From contig NZ_CP101497.1 in assembly GCF_024362325.1 (NCBI RefSeq), forward strand, positions 806,001 to 870,000: a stretch of 64,000 nucleotides of DNA. The letters are read 5' to 3'. The translations under genes were made by a program, and so were the position numbers. Below are positions 16,698-25,373 of this stretch, in pieces. Source of the DNA: Microcella humidisoli (GTDB lineage: Bacteria; Actinomycetota; Actinomycetes; Actinomycetales; Microbacteriaceae). The notes beneath the pieces were generated by a model. It was not told the DNA's origin and ran no database searches. It saw nothing but the letters and a program-made list of their open reading frames with translations. How positions within the stretch are numbered: position 1 is the stretch's first letter; every line of letters begins with the position of its first letter.

Positions 16698-17824
16698 CCG
16701 CTCTGGACTATCTGCAGATCGTCGGCACCGCGGCCGCGGCCGCGGCCGTCACGGGTATCGCCGCCGCGGTGACGCTGCGGCTGGCCCGCCGGGCTCCGAT
16801 CATCGTGCACGTCGTCGTCATCGTCGCAGCCGCCGTGCTCGCGGTCGCGGGCGGCATCGCCCTCACCGCCAACGCCATGTACATCAGCGAGTCCGACACG
16901 GCCGTGGCGCTCACCGTCACCGCCGCGAGCGGCATCGTCGCGATCGGCGTCTCGGTCGTGCTCGCGAGCGCGCTCTCGCGGGATGCCCGGGCCCTCGGCC
17001 GCGATGCCCGCCGCCTCGGCGCCGGCGAGGCCGTCGAGCCCGCCGACCGCTGCACGGCCGAGCTCGACGACGTGCAGGGCGACCTCGTGACCTCGAGCGA
17101 GCGCCTGCTCGCCGCGCGCGACGACGCACTGCGGTCGGAGCAGTCGCGGCGCGAGCTGGTGACCCGTATCGCCCACGACCTGCTCGCTCCCGTCGCGAGC
17201 ATCCAGGCGATCGCCGAGCTGCTCGAAGACGGGCTCTCGGCCGAGCCCGAGCGGCATGCCCACCAGCTGGGGGCGCATGCCGCTCGCCTGCAGTCGCTCG
17301 TCGGCGACCTCTTCGAGCTCTCCCGCATCGACGCGGGCGCCCTCGCGCTCACGACCGAGACCGTCTCGCTCACCGATCTCGCCAGCGACGTCGTGGCCGA
17401 GTACGGCGAGCTCGCTCGCGCGCACGATGTCGTGCTGCGGTTCTCGGCGGCGAGCGGAACGGTCGCGCCGCTCGACGCCCGTCAGTTCAGCCGTGCCCTC
17501 GTCAACGTGCTCATCAACGCGATCGAGCACTCGCCCGCCGGTGGCACCGTGACGGTCGCCGTCATGGCCGACGCGCACGCAGCGATCGTCGCGGTGCGCG
17601 ACGAGGGCCCGGGCTTCGAGCCCGGCGACGTGCCGCACGTGTTCGAGGCGGGGTGGCGCGGCACGAGCGCGCGCACAGCACCCCGAGTGGGCCTCGCGGG
17701 CGGCGCCGGGCTCGGCCTCGCGATCACGCGCGCCATCATCGAGGCGCACGGCGGCACCGCCACCGCCCATGCCTCGACCGAGGCGTCCGGCGCCGAGGTG
17801 CGGCTGCGCGTTCCGCTGGGGTAG
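16694..17824 (+). CDS. Sensor histidine kinase
   Basis: 376 residues; the ATG overlaps the regulator stop (ATGA). Three hydrophobic segments (about 8-30, 35-58 and 70-94) with very short extracellular loops and no separate sensor domain, so it may sense something in or at the membrane. Phosphoacceptor His161 in RIAHDLLAPVASI, a divergent H-box (usual form HELRTPL). The ATPase domain is complete: NVLINAIEHSPAGG, DEGPGFEP and GGAGLGLAI. Coupling with the thioredoxin lipoprotein and CcdA suggests redox or envelope-thiol sensing, which is inference. Confidence 0.93.
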   Translation: MTALDYLQIVGTAAAAAAVTGIAAAVTLRLARRAPIIVHVVVIVAAAVLAVAGGIALTANAMYISESDTAVALTVTAASGIVAIGVSVVLASALSRDARALGRDARRLGAGEAVEPADRCTAELDDVQGDLVTSSERLLAARDDALRSEQSRRELVTRIAHDLLAPVASIQAIAELLEDGLSAEPERHAHQLGAHAARLQSLVGDLFELSRIDAGALALTTETVSLTDLASDVVAEYGELARAHDVVLRFSAASGTVAPLDARQFSRALVNVLINAIEHSPAGGTVTVAVMADAHAAIVAVRDEGPGFEPGDVPHVFEAGWRGTSARTAPRVGLAGGAGLGLAITRAIIEAHGGTATAHASTEASGAEVRLRVPLG

Positions 17825-17833
17825 GACCGTCGC

Positions 17834-18811
17834 CTAGAAGGCGATCGCGGCGGCGAGCCCGAGGCCCGTCAGCAGCGCCCCGAGCGAGGTGAGCTTGAGC
17901 GCGAGCACGAGCTCGCCCGGCGTCTTCGCGAGCAGCACGATGAGCGCGACGGGGGCCGTGATGAGCAGCGTGAAGTACACCGCCGGAGCCCACGAGAAGA
18001 GCAGGGCGAAGGGCACGAGCACGCCGTAGGCGCCGGCGAGCAGCACGACGAAGAGGATGCGGGCCGGGAGGTCGCCGATGCGCACGGCCAGCGTCTTCTT
18101 GCCGACCCGGGCATCCTGCTCGCGATCGCGGATGTTGTTGACGAGCATGATCGCCGCCGCGAAGCAGCCCGCCATGCAGCCGGCGAGCACGGCGTCGAGC
18201 GGCACCTGCTCGATCTGCACGTAGGTCGTGCCGACCGTGGCGACGAGCCCGAAGAAGAGGAAGGCCACGAGCTCGCCGAGGCCGAGGTAGCCGTAGGGCA
18301 GCTTCCCGCCCGTGTAGAACCAGGCCGCGACGAGCGCGACGGCCCCGATGGCGAGCAACCACCAGAGGCCGGTGAGCACGACGATCGCGAGCCCCGCGGC
18401 CGCGCCGAGCGCGAAGAACACGAGCGCGACCGTCAGCACGGTGCGCGGGCGAGCGGCGCCCGAGCCCGTCAGGCGGCTCGGACCGACGCGGTGGGCGTCG
18501 GTGCCGCGCACCCCGTCGGAGTAGTCGTTGGCGAAGTTGACGCCGATCTGCAGGAAGACGGCGACCCCGAGGCACAGCAGGGCGAGCGCCAGGTTGTAGC
18601 CGAGCGTGTAGTAGGCGACGGCGGTTCCGAGTGCGACGGGCGCGATCGCCAGGCTCAGGGTGCGCAGGCGCGCGCCCGCGATCCAGTCGCGCGCGGTCGC
18701 CTGCCGCACCTTGGCGGGGTTGCCGGATGCGGCGGTCGCCTTCGCGGGGTTCATGCGCTTGGTCTGCTTGCTGGCGGGCTTCTTCGCGCGCGCCTTCTTC
18801 GTCGTGGCCAC
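17834..18811 (-). CDS. menA: 1,4-dihydroxy-2-naphthoate polyprenyltransferase
   Basis: UbiA-type membrane prenyltransferase attaching the polyprenyl chain to dihydroxynaphthoate. 325 residues with about nine membrane helices. NFANDYSDGVRGTD near residue 92 and NNIRDREQDARVGKKTLAVR near 222 are the two Asp-rich diphosphate sites. A Lys/Ala-rich tail of about 40 residues precedes the first helix. TAAACT (minus 18819-18824) is 7 bases before the GTG. Follows menE in the same direction after 10 bases; convergent with the histidine kinase gene. Confidence 0.95.
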   Translation of the reverse strand: MATTKKARAKKPASKQTKRMNPAKATAASGNPAKVRQATARDWIAGARLRTLSLAIAPVALGTAVAYYTLGYNLALALLCLGVAVFLQIGVNFANDYSDGVRGTDAHRVGPSRLTGSGAARPRTVLTVALVFFALGAAAGLAIVVLTGLWWLLAIGAVALVAAWFYTGGKLPYGYLGLGELVAFLFFGLVATVGTTYVQIEQVPLDAVLAGCMAGCFAAAIMLVNNIRDREQDARVGKKTLAVRIGDLPARILFVVLLAGAYGVLVPFALLFSWAPAVYFTLLITAPVALIVLLAKTPGELVLALKLTSLGALLTGLGLAAAIAF

Positions 18812-18821
18812 GACCGCGAGT

Positions 18822-19961
18822 TTAGTGACCCGGGTTCGCGCGGCGCGCCGCGGCGAGCCGGTCGGGCTTGCCGCTGGGCAGCAGGGGCACAGTATCCACG
18901 GTCACAATGCGGTCGGGGCGCGCCTCGGGAGGCAGCACGGCACCGACGGCACGGCGCAGCGCGTCGAGCTCGGGGCGCGCGGTCGTCACGACCACGGGCA
19001 CCTCACCCCACTCGGGGTGGTGGCCCGCGACGACGACGGCGTCGGTGAGCCCTGGCTGTTCGCGCACGATGCGCTCGACCTCGCCGAGGCGCACCTTGAG
19101 CCCGCCCGTGACGATGGTGTCGTCGATGCGGCCGGTGACGCGCAGCACACCGTCGACCAGTTCGCCCGCATCGTCGGTGCAGTACCAGCGCGCCCCGTCG
19201 TGCTCGACGAAGGTCGCCGCCGTGCGCTCGGGGTCGTCGAGGTAGTACTCGGCGAGCGTCGGTCCGCCGAGCTCGACGCGGCCGGCGGCGGAACAACGCA
19301 CCTCGGTCTGCCCAATCGCGCGACCGTCGTAGACGACTCCGCCGCACGTCTCGCTCGAGCCGTAGGTGCGGGTGAGGTGCCAGCCGAGCGCGGTCGCGCG
19401 GTCGATGAGCGGGGCGGGCGTCGCCTGACCCCCGACGAGGATGCGCGCGAACCCGGCGAGCGCGCGCCGCAGGGCATCGTCGGCCTCGGCCTCGTCGACG
19501 AGCCGGCTGAGCTGCGCGGGAACGAGAGCGGTGTAGCGCACCGGGTCGTCCATCGCGGCGACGGCCTCGAGCACGCGCTCGGCGCTCAACCGTCCGGGTG
19601 GCACGGGAATCGGCGTGGTGCCGGCGGCGAGCGAGCGGGCCAGCACGTTGCTGCCCGCGATGTACTGCACCGGCAGCGCGAGCAGCCACTGGCCGGGGCC
19701 CCCGAGCGCACCCTCGCTTGCGGCGGCGCTCGCGAGCACAGCGTCGGCGGTCAGGGCCACGCGCTTCGGCCGCCCGGTCGTTCCGCTCGTCTCGACGACG
19801 AGCGCGATGCGCTTCTCGACCGTCAGTGGCGCGGTGTGCACGGGGTTGACCCCGCCGCCACGGAACAGCACGGCGGGCCCCTCACCATCGAGCGCGTCGC
19901 GCAACGCGGCGAGGCAGGCGAGCGGGTCAGCGGTGTCGACGACGGCGAGCGGGCGGGTCAC
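18822..19961 (-). CDS. menE: o-Succinylbenzoate--CoA ligase
   Basis: Adenylate-forming enzyme activating o-succinylbenzoate as CoA thioester. 379 residues, shorter than many acyl-CoA synthetases but usual for actinobacterial MenE. VETSGTTGRPK near residue 56 is the AMP-binding P-loop; YGSSETCGGVVYDG near 210, GRIDDTIVTGGLKVRL near 285 and LLPSGKPDRLA near the C-terminus (catalytic Lys) follow. TAGCGT (minus 19968-19973) lies 6 bases before the GTG start. Co-directional with menA. Confidence 0.94.
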   Translation of the reverse strand: MTRPLAVVDTADPLACLAALRDALDGEGPAVLFRGGGVNPVHTAPLTVEKRIALVVETSGTTGRPKRVALTADAVLASAAASEGALGGPGQWLLALPVQYIAGSNVLARSLAAGTTPIPVPPGRLSAERVLEAVAAMDDPVRYTALVPAQLSRLVDEAEADDALRRALAGFARILVGGQATPAPLIDRATALGWHLTRTYGSSETCGGVVYDGRAIGQTEVRCSAAGRVELGGPTLAEYYLDDPERTAATFVEHDGARWYCTDDAGELVDGVLRVTGRIDDTIVTGGLKVRLGEVERIVREQPGLTDAVVVAGHHPEWGEVPVVVTTARPELDALRRAVGAVLPPEARPDRIVTVDTVPLLPSGKPDRLAAARRANPGH

Positions 19962-19999
19962 GCGCCCACGCTACCCCGCGCGGCTGAGGCGCGGTCGGG

Positions 20000-21028
20000 T
20001 CAGGATGCCGCGGCTGCGGCGGTGCGGATCATCAGCTGGTAGGGCAGCTGCCGCTGCTTCAGCTGGTTGACCGTGCCGACGACGATGACGCCGGTGCGAT
20101 CATCCCGGTAGAAGACCACGCCGGAAGCACCGGAATGCCCCTGGAACTCGAACGAGCGGAAGCCCGTGAGCACCGCGGGAAGTCGAAAGCGCATGACGCC
20201 CGTGCCGTACTCGAGCGGCGAGAAGATGCGGTGCCAGTTGATGAGCATCTCATCGAGCAGCTTCTTGTCGAACAGGCGGCCGTCGAAGAAGGCCTGCACG
20301 AAGGCAACCCCGTCGCGCAAGGTCGAGACCACGGCACCCTGGCCACCGCACGAGGCGAGCAGCAGGGGCAGCCGCAGGTCGCGGTCTGCGTACCGGATCA
20401 CCGCCATCTCGTCGAAGCGATCGAGGGTGTCGGACGTGAACACGTAGGTGTGGTCGAGCCCGAGGGGGGCCGTGATGCGGGCGCGCACCGACTCGGCGAA
20501 CGCGCGCCCGTCGAGGCGCTCGACGACGCCGTCGAGTAGCTGGAACCCGGTGTCGCTGTAGAGGCCGCGGCCTCGGCGGGCGGGCGTCATCGCGCGCGTC
20601 CACTCGACCACCTCGGCCTCGCCCCAGCCGAAGTCGCTCTGCAAAGCACGCTTGAGCGTCGTGGGGCCGTCGGGGCGGGGGCCTTCGAAGTAGTCGGCGA
20701 GCCCGGCGGTGTGGCCCAAGACCTCGCGCACGGTGATCTCGTCGCTGACGTCACGCCCGTTGTCGACGGCGAGGCCGGTGAGGTCGAGGTCGGGCAGGTA
20801 CCCGGCGATCGGCGCGTCCCAGTCGAGCTTCCCTTCGTCGCGCAACTGGGCGAGGCACACGACCGTGAAGAGCTTGCTGACGCTCGCCACGAAGAATGGC
20901 CGGTCGAGATCGCCGTGCACGACGTCGAGACCGTCGGGGCTCACGACGCGCCAGAGCACCTCGCCGGTGCGGCGGTCGGCCGCGCTCTTCTCGATCAGGC
21001 GGTGGATGCGCTGCTCTCGTGTCGCCAT
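20000..21028 (-). CDS. Serine hydrolase, beta-lactamase / class C family
   Basis: 342 residues. SVSK near residue 49 supplies the nucleophile Ser and general-base Lys; YSDTG near 180 is the second motif and GHSGASG near 305 replaces KTG. HTAGLADYFEG is typical of the esterase/peptidase branch, so beta-lactam resistance should not be assumed. No signal peptide is seen. I chose the ATG at 21028 because AGAGAGG lies 7 bases upstream. Divergent from a tetR-type gene with a palindrome in the shared region, so it is probably the regulated target. Confidence 0.88.
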   Translation of the reverse strand: MATREQRIHRLIEKSAADRRTGEVLWRVVSPDGLDVVHGDLDRPFFVASVSKLFTVVCLAQLRDEGKLDWDAPIAGYLPDLDLTGLAVDNGRDVSDEITVREVLGHTAGLADYFEGPRPDGPTTLKRALQSDFGWGEAEVVEWTRAMTPARRGRGLYSDTGFQLLDGVVERLDGRAFAESVRARITAPLGLDHTYVFTSDTLDRFDEMAVIRYADRDLRLPLLLASCGGQGAVVSTLRDGVAFVQAFFDGRLFDKKLLDEMLINWHRIFSPLEYGTGVMRFRLPAVLTGFRSFEFQGHSGASGVVFYRDDRTGVIVVGTVNQLKQRQLPYQLMIRTAAAAAS

Positions 21029-21049
21029 CGGGCGGCCTCTCTGCTCAGG

Positions 21050-21066
21050 TGTTATCGCCGTTAACA
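21050..21066. promoter_or_regulatory. Candidate TetR operator
   Basis: Imperfect palindrome TGTTATCGCCGTTAACA (outer arms TGTTA/TAACA) in the 80-base space between the serine hydrolase and tetR-type genes. Position and symmetry fit an autoregulatory TetR site; binding is inferred. Confidence 0.5.
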
Positions 21067-21108
21067 TGGGCGGGTCATGTCTAGCGCACTCATGTGTACA
21101 CTGTCAAC

Positions 21109-21732
21109 ATGGTGGGCGATCGGAAGGCTGCGGGGTCGGCGGGCTCCCGCCCAGAACGCACCGCCTACCACCACGGTGCTCTGCGCGATGCGCTCGTCGA
21201 CGCCGGTGAGGACCTGGCTCGCGCCGAGGGACTCGAGGGCGTGACCGTGCGGCGCATCGCGGCAGCGTGCGGCGTCAGCGCGGCGGCCGTCTACCGGCAC
21301 TTTCCGAGCGGCGACCACCTCATCGCGGCCGTCGCGCAGCGGGCACGAGAGATCATGGCGCGCGACATGTTCGCCCGACTCGCCTCGGCTGACGGGCGCC
21401 CACCGATCGACCGCCTGCGCGAGGTTGGCGAGTCGTACATCGCCTTCGCCCTCGCCGAGCCGCAGTTGTTCTCGCTCGTGTCGATGCCCATGACGACACC
21501 GCCCGATCGACTCGACGACCCGAACGCGGCCGACCTCGTGCGCGACATCGTTCTCGAGCTCGAGCCGTCGGGCGAGGTCGACGAGCAGCGCGTGGCGAGC
21601 CGCATGATGCTCGCGCAGGCGAGTGCGCACGGCCTCGCCGTGATCCTGCGCGACTTCGTGCCCGACCCTGAGGCTCGCGCGATGCTCATCGCCGGGGTGC
21701 TCGGCCGCGTGGGCGTGGGGCTCGAGGCCTGA
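21109..21732 (+). CDS. TetR family transcriptional regulator
   Basis: 207 residues. N-terminal helix-turn-helix: HHGALRDALVDAG, then VTVRRIAAACGVSAAAVYRHFPSGDHLIAAV. The C-terminal domain resembles TetR_C_33/WHG-type ligand domains. It likely represses itself and the divergent serine hydrolase gene. TACACT (21097-21102) is exactly 6 bases before the ATG, so the transcript should be leaderless; this decides for the ATG at 21109 over one 15 bases upstream, which lies inside the -10. Confidence 0.92.
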   Translation: MVGDRKAAGSAGSRPERTAYHHGALRDALVDAGEDLARAEGLEGVTVRRIAAACGVSAAAVYRHFPSGDHLIAAVAQRAREIMARDMFARLASADGRPPIDRLREVGESYIAFALAEPQLFSLVSMPMTTPPDRLDDPNAADLVRDIVLELEPSGEVDEQRVASRMMLAQASAHGLAVILRDFVPDPEARAMLIAGVLGRVGVGLEA

Positions 21733-21866
21733 GTTCGTCGCTCCGGGCATCCATCAGGCCCGAATTGCAGGGCTGGGGCAACTCAGCCGCAATATGCGAC
21801 CGATGGACGCCTCTCGATACACTCTGGACACCGCCAACACGAACTTGACTCAGCAGGAGACCGCTC

Positions 21867-22670
21867 GTGCCCAGCTTTTTGTCGCATGCATTAGCAGCCG
21901 TCACCGGCGGTCTCGTCGCTGCTCTCGTGGTGGTGGGCATAACGGTCACCATCCCGCAGGTCGCTGGTGTGCCCGGTGGAGCGCCCGGGCCTGCGGGCGC
22001 CGACGGTGCGGTGGGCGCGGAAGGTCCGGCAGGCGCACCCGGCGCCCCTGGTGCCGATGGTGCGACAGGACCCGCTGGTGCGACAGGAATGAGGGGAACC
22101 CAGGGACCCCGAGGCCCTCAAGGAATAGCGGGAGAACCTGGCCGTGCTGGTCCGGCAGGGCCGGCAGGGCCGGCAGGGCCGGCAGGGCCGGCAGGGCCGG
22201 CAGGTGAGCCCGGTCCCGCTGGGCAAGACCTCCGCAGTATTAGCGACTCGTTCTCGGGCACGATGCTCAGCAGCGGCAATCGATTCGACGTGGTGTCGGT
22301 CACCCTCCCTGCCGCGGGTCCGTACCAGGTGTATGTGACGGCGAGCGGTGGAGCGACGGCGACGATCAGCACCCCCCGCCTGCCCGCAACTCCGGCTTTC
22401 GGGTGCTCCCTGATAGGCGGCGGAGTGATCGACGCTCAGAGCATCGAGTGGAACCTCTGGACTGCCGGTGCAGCGAGCAGCGAGAACTGGGACTACGACT
22501 ACGAGCTGACCACCACCACGGCCGTATTGGGCACCGTTGTGACAGCTCAGCCCGGGTCGACGATCACTCTTGAATGCGCTCCATCGCCCTCGGTGGCGGA
22601 CCTGGATGACCAGTGGGTCGACAGGCTGACCGCGTCACTGATCTCGATCGCGGCTGTGCCGGTCGGCTGA
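21867..22670 (+). CDS. Collagen-like (Gly-X-Y) surface protein
   Basis: 267 residues. An N-terminal hydrophobic anchor or signal (about residues 9-30) is followed by 28 uninterrupted Gly-X-Y triplets (about 38-121), then a C-terminal domain of ~146 residues with no family I recognise. That domain is rich in Thr/Ser, looks mostly beta and has two Cys (CSLIGGG and LECAP), as in trimerising heads of bacterial collagens. Proline is frequent in the X place (GPA). Six consecutive GPA units come from a tandem DNA repeat. Start GTG with AGGAGACC upstream. There is no LPXTG or C-terminal anchor. Less codon-biased than the neighbours. Confidence 0.85.
   Translation: MPSFLSHALAAVTGGLVAALVVVGITVTIPQVAGVPGGAPGPAGADGAVGAEGPAGAPGAPGADGATGPAGATGMRGTQGPRGPQGIAGEPGRAGPAGPAGPAGPAGPAGPAGEPGPAGQDLRSISDSFSGTMLSSGNRFDVVSVTLPAAGPYQVYVTASGGATATISTPRLPATPAFGCSLIGGGVIDAQSIEWNLWTAGAASSENWDYDYELTTTTAVLGTVVTAQPGSTITLECAPSPSVADLDDQWVDRLTASLISIAAVPVG
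22152..22204 (+). repeat. Tandem 9-bp repeat inside the collagen-like gene
   Basis: Five full copies of CCGGCAGGG plus 8 more bases, identical, encoding Gly-Pro-Ala repeats. Because the unit is a multiple of three, slippage would lengthen or shorten the helix without a frameshift. Confidence 0.9.
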
Positions 22671-22683
22671 GCGGCACAGCCGC
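22650..22683. terminator. Bidirectional hairpin between collagen-like gene and menB
   Basis: Perfect 12-bp stem GCGGCTGTGCCG / CGGCACAGCCGC with a 10-base loop that contains the collagen-like stop codon. It sits between two convergent genes and is followed by CCCGTTT on the plus strand. Confidence 0.75.
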
Positions 22684-22688
22684 CCCGT

Positions 22689-23603
22689 TTAGTACTGCCA
22701 GGGGAACGGCGACCAGTCGGGCGCGCGCTTCTCGAGGAACGAGTCGCGGCCCTCGACGGCCTCGTCGGTGCCGTAGGCGAGCCGCGTCGCCTCGCCCGCG
22801 AAGAGCTGCTGGCCGACCATTCCGTCGTCGGTGAGGTTCATGGCGTACTTGAGCATGCGGATGGCCGTGGGGCTCTTGGTGAGGATCGTCTCAGCCCAGT
22901 CGAGCGCCGTCGACTCGAGCTCGGCGTGCGGCACGACGGCGTTGACCGTTCCCATCTCGTAGGCGCGCTGCGCGTCGTACTCGCGAGCGAGGAAGAAGAT
23001 CTCGCGCGCCACCTTCTGGCCGACCTGCTTGGCGAGGTAGGCGCTGCCGTAGCCGGCGTCGAACGAGCCGACATCGGCGTCGGTCTGCTTGAAGCGCGCG
23101 TGCTCGCGGCTCGCGATCGTCAGGTCGCACACGACGTGCAGCGAGTGCCCGCCGCCGGCCGCCCAGCCGGGCACGACGGCGATGACGACCTTCGGCATGA
23201 AGCGGATGAGCCGCTGCACCTCGAGGATGTGCAGGCGGGAGGCGCGAGCCGGGTCGACCGTCTCGGCCGTCTCCCCCTCGGCGTACTGGTAGCCGCCGCG
23301 CCCGCGGATGCGCTGGTCGCCGCCCGAGCAGAACGCCCAGCCGCCGTCTTTCGCGCTCGGCCCGTTGCCCGTCAGCAGCACGACGCCGACCTTCGGGTTC
23401 TGCCGCGCGTCATCGAGCGCCCGGTAGAGCTCGTCGACCGTGTGCGGGCGGAAGGCGTTGCGCACCTCCGGCCGGTCGAACGCGATGCGCGCGATGCGGC
23501 CCGACGTGTCGAGGTGGTACGTGAGGTCGGTGAGGTCGTCGAAGCCCGGCGCGACCCGCCAGCGCGCGGCATCGAAGGTGTCGGAGACGAACGGCTCGGC
23601 CAT
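22689..23603 (-). CDS. menB: 1,4-Dihydroxy-2-naphthoyl-CoA synthase
   Basis: Crotonase-fold enzyme closing the second ring of menaquinone. 304 residues. FCSGGDQRIRG near residue 91, PGWAAGGGHSLHVVCDLTIAS near 143, and TDADVGSFDAGYGSAYLAKQVG near 174, where the Asp of GSFD region is the MenB hallmark, are all present. C-terminus KRAPDWSPFPWQY is typical. TAGGCT (minus 23610-23615) is 6 bases before the ATG. Divergent from menC over only 39 bases. Confidence 0.96.
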   Translation of the reverse strand: MAEPFVSDTFDAARWRVAPGFDDLTDLTYHLDTSGRIARIAFDRPEVRNAFRPHTVDELYRALDDARQNPKVGVVLLTGNGPSAKDGGWAFCSGGDQRIRGRGGYQYAEGETAETVDPARASRLHILEVQRLIRFMPKVVIAVVPGWAAGGGHSLHVVCDLTIASREHARFKQTDADVGSFDAGYGSAYLAKQVGQKVAREIFFLAREYDAQRAYEMGTVNAVVPHAELESTALDWAETILTKSPTAIRMLKYAMNLTDDGMVGQQLFAGEATRLAYGTDEAVEGRDSFLEKRAPDWSPFPWQY

Positions 23604-23642
23604 GCCGCCAGCCTACGCGCGCGGCGGTGACAGACTGGGGGC
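23604..23642. promoter_or_regulatory. Divergent menB/menC promoters
   Basis: The 39-base gap holds two -10-like hexamers, each 6 bases from a start codon: TAGGCT for menB (minus 23610-23615) and CAGACT for menC (plus 23631-23636). The -35 region of each must lie inside or beyond the other gene start, so the two polymerases probably exclude each other. Confidence 0.6.
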
Positions 23643-24632
23643 ATGGATGCTCTGCCCGAGCTCGACGACGTGCTCGCCCGCCTCCACGTGGTGAGCGTTC
23701 CGCTCGTGACGCGGTTCCGCGGCGTGGACCGCCGCGAGGCCGTGCTGCTCGACGGCCCGAGTGGATGGAGCGAGTTCAGCCCCTTCCTCGAGTACGACGA
23801 CGCGGAGGCGAGCTCGTGGCTTGCCGCGGCCCTCGACTTCGGCTGGCGCGACTCGAGCGCGCCGGCGGTGCGCGCGAGCATCCCCGTCAATGCGACGCTG
23901 CCGGCGGTGCCGCTCGATCGGGTCGCCGCGACCATCAGCCTGTTCGGCGAGTGCCGCACCGTGAAGATCAAGGTGGCCGAGCGCGGTGAGACGCTCGCCG
24001 ACGATGTCGCCCGCGTGCGCGAGACGCGGCGGCTGCTGGGGCCGGCGGGGCGCATCCGGCTCGATGCGAACGGCGCCTGGACCGTGGACGAGGCTGAGCA
24101 CGCCGTGCGCGCGCTCGAGCAGTTCGACCTCGAATACGTCGAGCAGCCGTGCGCGACGGTGCCCGAGCTCGCCGAGCTGCGGCGGCGCATCCACCGCATC
24201 GACGTGCTCGTCGCGGCGGACGAGAGCGTGCGCAAGACCGCCGACCCGCTCGCGGTGGCCCGCGCCGGCGCCGCCGACCTGCTCGTCATCAAGGCGGCGC
24301 CGCTCGGCGGCATCGACCGCGCCCTGGCGATCGTCGCCGAGGCCGGGCTGCCCGCCGTGGTCTCGAGCGCCCTCGACACGAGCATCGGGCTCGCGATGGG
24401 CGCCGAGCTCGCCGCCCGTCTGCCCGAACTGCCCTACGACTGCGGGCTCGGCACGGCAGCCCTCCTCGCCGACGACGTCGCGGCCCCGCCGCTGCGCCCC
24501 GACGACGGCACGATCGCGATCGGGCGCGTCACCGCCGATCCGGATGCCCTGCGCCGCCTCGCCGCCGACTCCGAGCGCACCGCCTGGTGGCGCGATCGCC
24601 TCACGCGGTGCCACGCCCTGCTCGCCCGCTAG
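23643..24632 (+). CDS. menC: o-Succinylbenzoate synthase
   Basis: Enolase-superfamily dehydratase turning SHCHC into o-succinylbenzoate. 329 residues. KIKVAERGE near residue 108 carries the catalytic Lys; metal ligands are in RLDANGAW near 141, VEQPCA near 166 and VAADES near 192; the second Lys is in LVIKAAPLGG near 217. Start supported by a -10 (CAGACT) 6 bases upstream. The lipoprotein gene downstream has its own ribosome site. Confidence 0.93.
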   Translation: MDALPELDDVLARLHVVSVPLVTRFRGVDRREAVLLDGPSGWSEFSPFLEYDDAEASSWLAAALDFGWRDSSAPAVRASIPVNATLPAVPLDRVAATISLFGECRTVKIKVAERGETLADDVARVRETRRLLGPAGRIRLDANGAWTVDEAEHAVRALEQFDLEYVEQPCATVPELAELRRRIHRIDVLVAADESVRKTADPLAVARAGAADLLVIKAAPLGGIDRALAIVAEAGLPAVVSSALDTSIGLAMGAELAARLPELPYDCGLGTAALLADDVAAPPLRPDDGTIAIGRVTADPDALRRLAADSERTAWWRDRLTRCHALLAR

Positions 24633-24706
24633 TCAGAAACTGCTCACGCGGCGGCACCGGCGCAGAGTTACGCTCGACTCACCCCCGCCGATCAGAAGGA
24701 GCCCTC

Positions 24707-25306
24707 ATGCGCCGTGCCCCGCTCGCCCTCACCGCTTCGACCGCGGCGCTTCTGCTGCTCGCCGGATGCTCGGCTCCCGCCGACGCCGACCCCGAGGTCG
24801 ACCCCGACGCCGCCGGCGAGTCGGCCGAACCCGACGCCCCCACCGACCCGACCGACCCGGCCTGTCTCGTCGGCGACTGGCGCATCACGCAAGACCAGAT
24901 GCAGAGCTTCTACGATGCCGTGTCCGGCTCGACCGAAGGCCTCGCCCTCACGATCGAGGGCGACACCGGGTTGAGCTTCACGACCGACAGCTACGTCTAC
25001 ACGCCCTCGTTCACGCTGTTGCTCGACATCGCCGGCGTGCAGGGCCAGGGCGTGACGACGGGCAGCATCGGCGGCTCGTACTCGGCGACCGAGGGTGTCA
25101 TCACGACGACGGTCGGCGACAACAGCCTCGAGACGATCGTCACGATCGCGGGCGTCACGCAAGACGCGTCGAGCGAGCTCGGCGCGATCATCGCGAGCGA
25201 CCCGATCAACCAAGCGCCCTTCGACTGCTCCGATCCGGATGCTCCGGTGCTGCAGTTCGACACGGGCAGCGGCCGCACTCCGGTCGCGCTGACCCCCGCC
25301 GGCTGA
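24707..25306 (+). CDS. Secreted lipoprotein of unknown function
   Basis: 199 residues. The lipoprotein signal LLLLAGC gives a lipidated Cys at residue 23, followed by an acidic Asp/Pro/Glu linker to about residue 50. The rest (CLVGDWRITQDQMQSFYD onward) is Thr/Ser/Gly-rich and looks like a beta-barrel; a second Cys pair (CLVGD and FDCSD) could form a disulfide. No family recognised. AGAAGGAG lies before the ATG. It points towards a hairpin shared with the next, convergent gene. Confidence 0.82.
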   Translation: MRRAPLALTASTAALLLLAGCSAPADADPEVDPDAAGESAEPDAPTDPTDPACLVGDWRITQDQMQSFYDAVSGSTEGLALTIEGDTGLSFTTDSYVYTPSFTLLLDIAGVQGQGVTTGSIGGSYSATEGVITTTVGDNSLETIVTIAGVTQDASSELGAIIASDPINQAPFDCSDPDAPVLQFDTGSGRTPVALTPAG

Positions 25307-25332
25307 GCTGAGGCCCGGGCCGGGCTACCGAG

Positions 25333-25366
25333 GGTGCGGGGCGGACGCGTGCGCCCGCCCCGCACC
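25333..25366. terminator. Bidirectional hairpin
   Basis: Perfect 12-bp stem GGTGCGGGGCGG / CCGCCCCGCACC, loop of 10, between the convergent lipoprotein and peptidoglycan-binding-like genes. No T-run on either side. Confidence 0.7.
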
Positions 25367-25373
25367 GGCTCGA

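Noticed and set aside
20000..21028. Beta-lactamase conferring resistance
   Set aside because: The SxxK and YxD motifs are shared with esterases and peptidases; there is no signal peptide and the KTG box is replaced by HSG.
22139..22226. Protein-coding frame on the minus strand of the GPA repeat (Cys-Arg-Pro repeats)
   Set aside because: It is only the complement of the tandem repeat, with no start signal, and it conflicts with the well-formed collagen frame.
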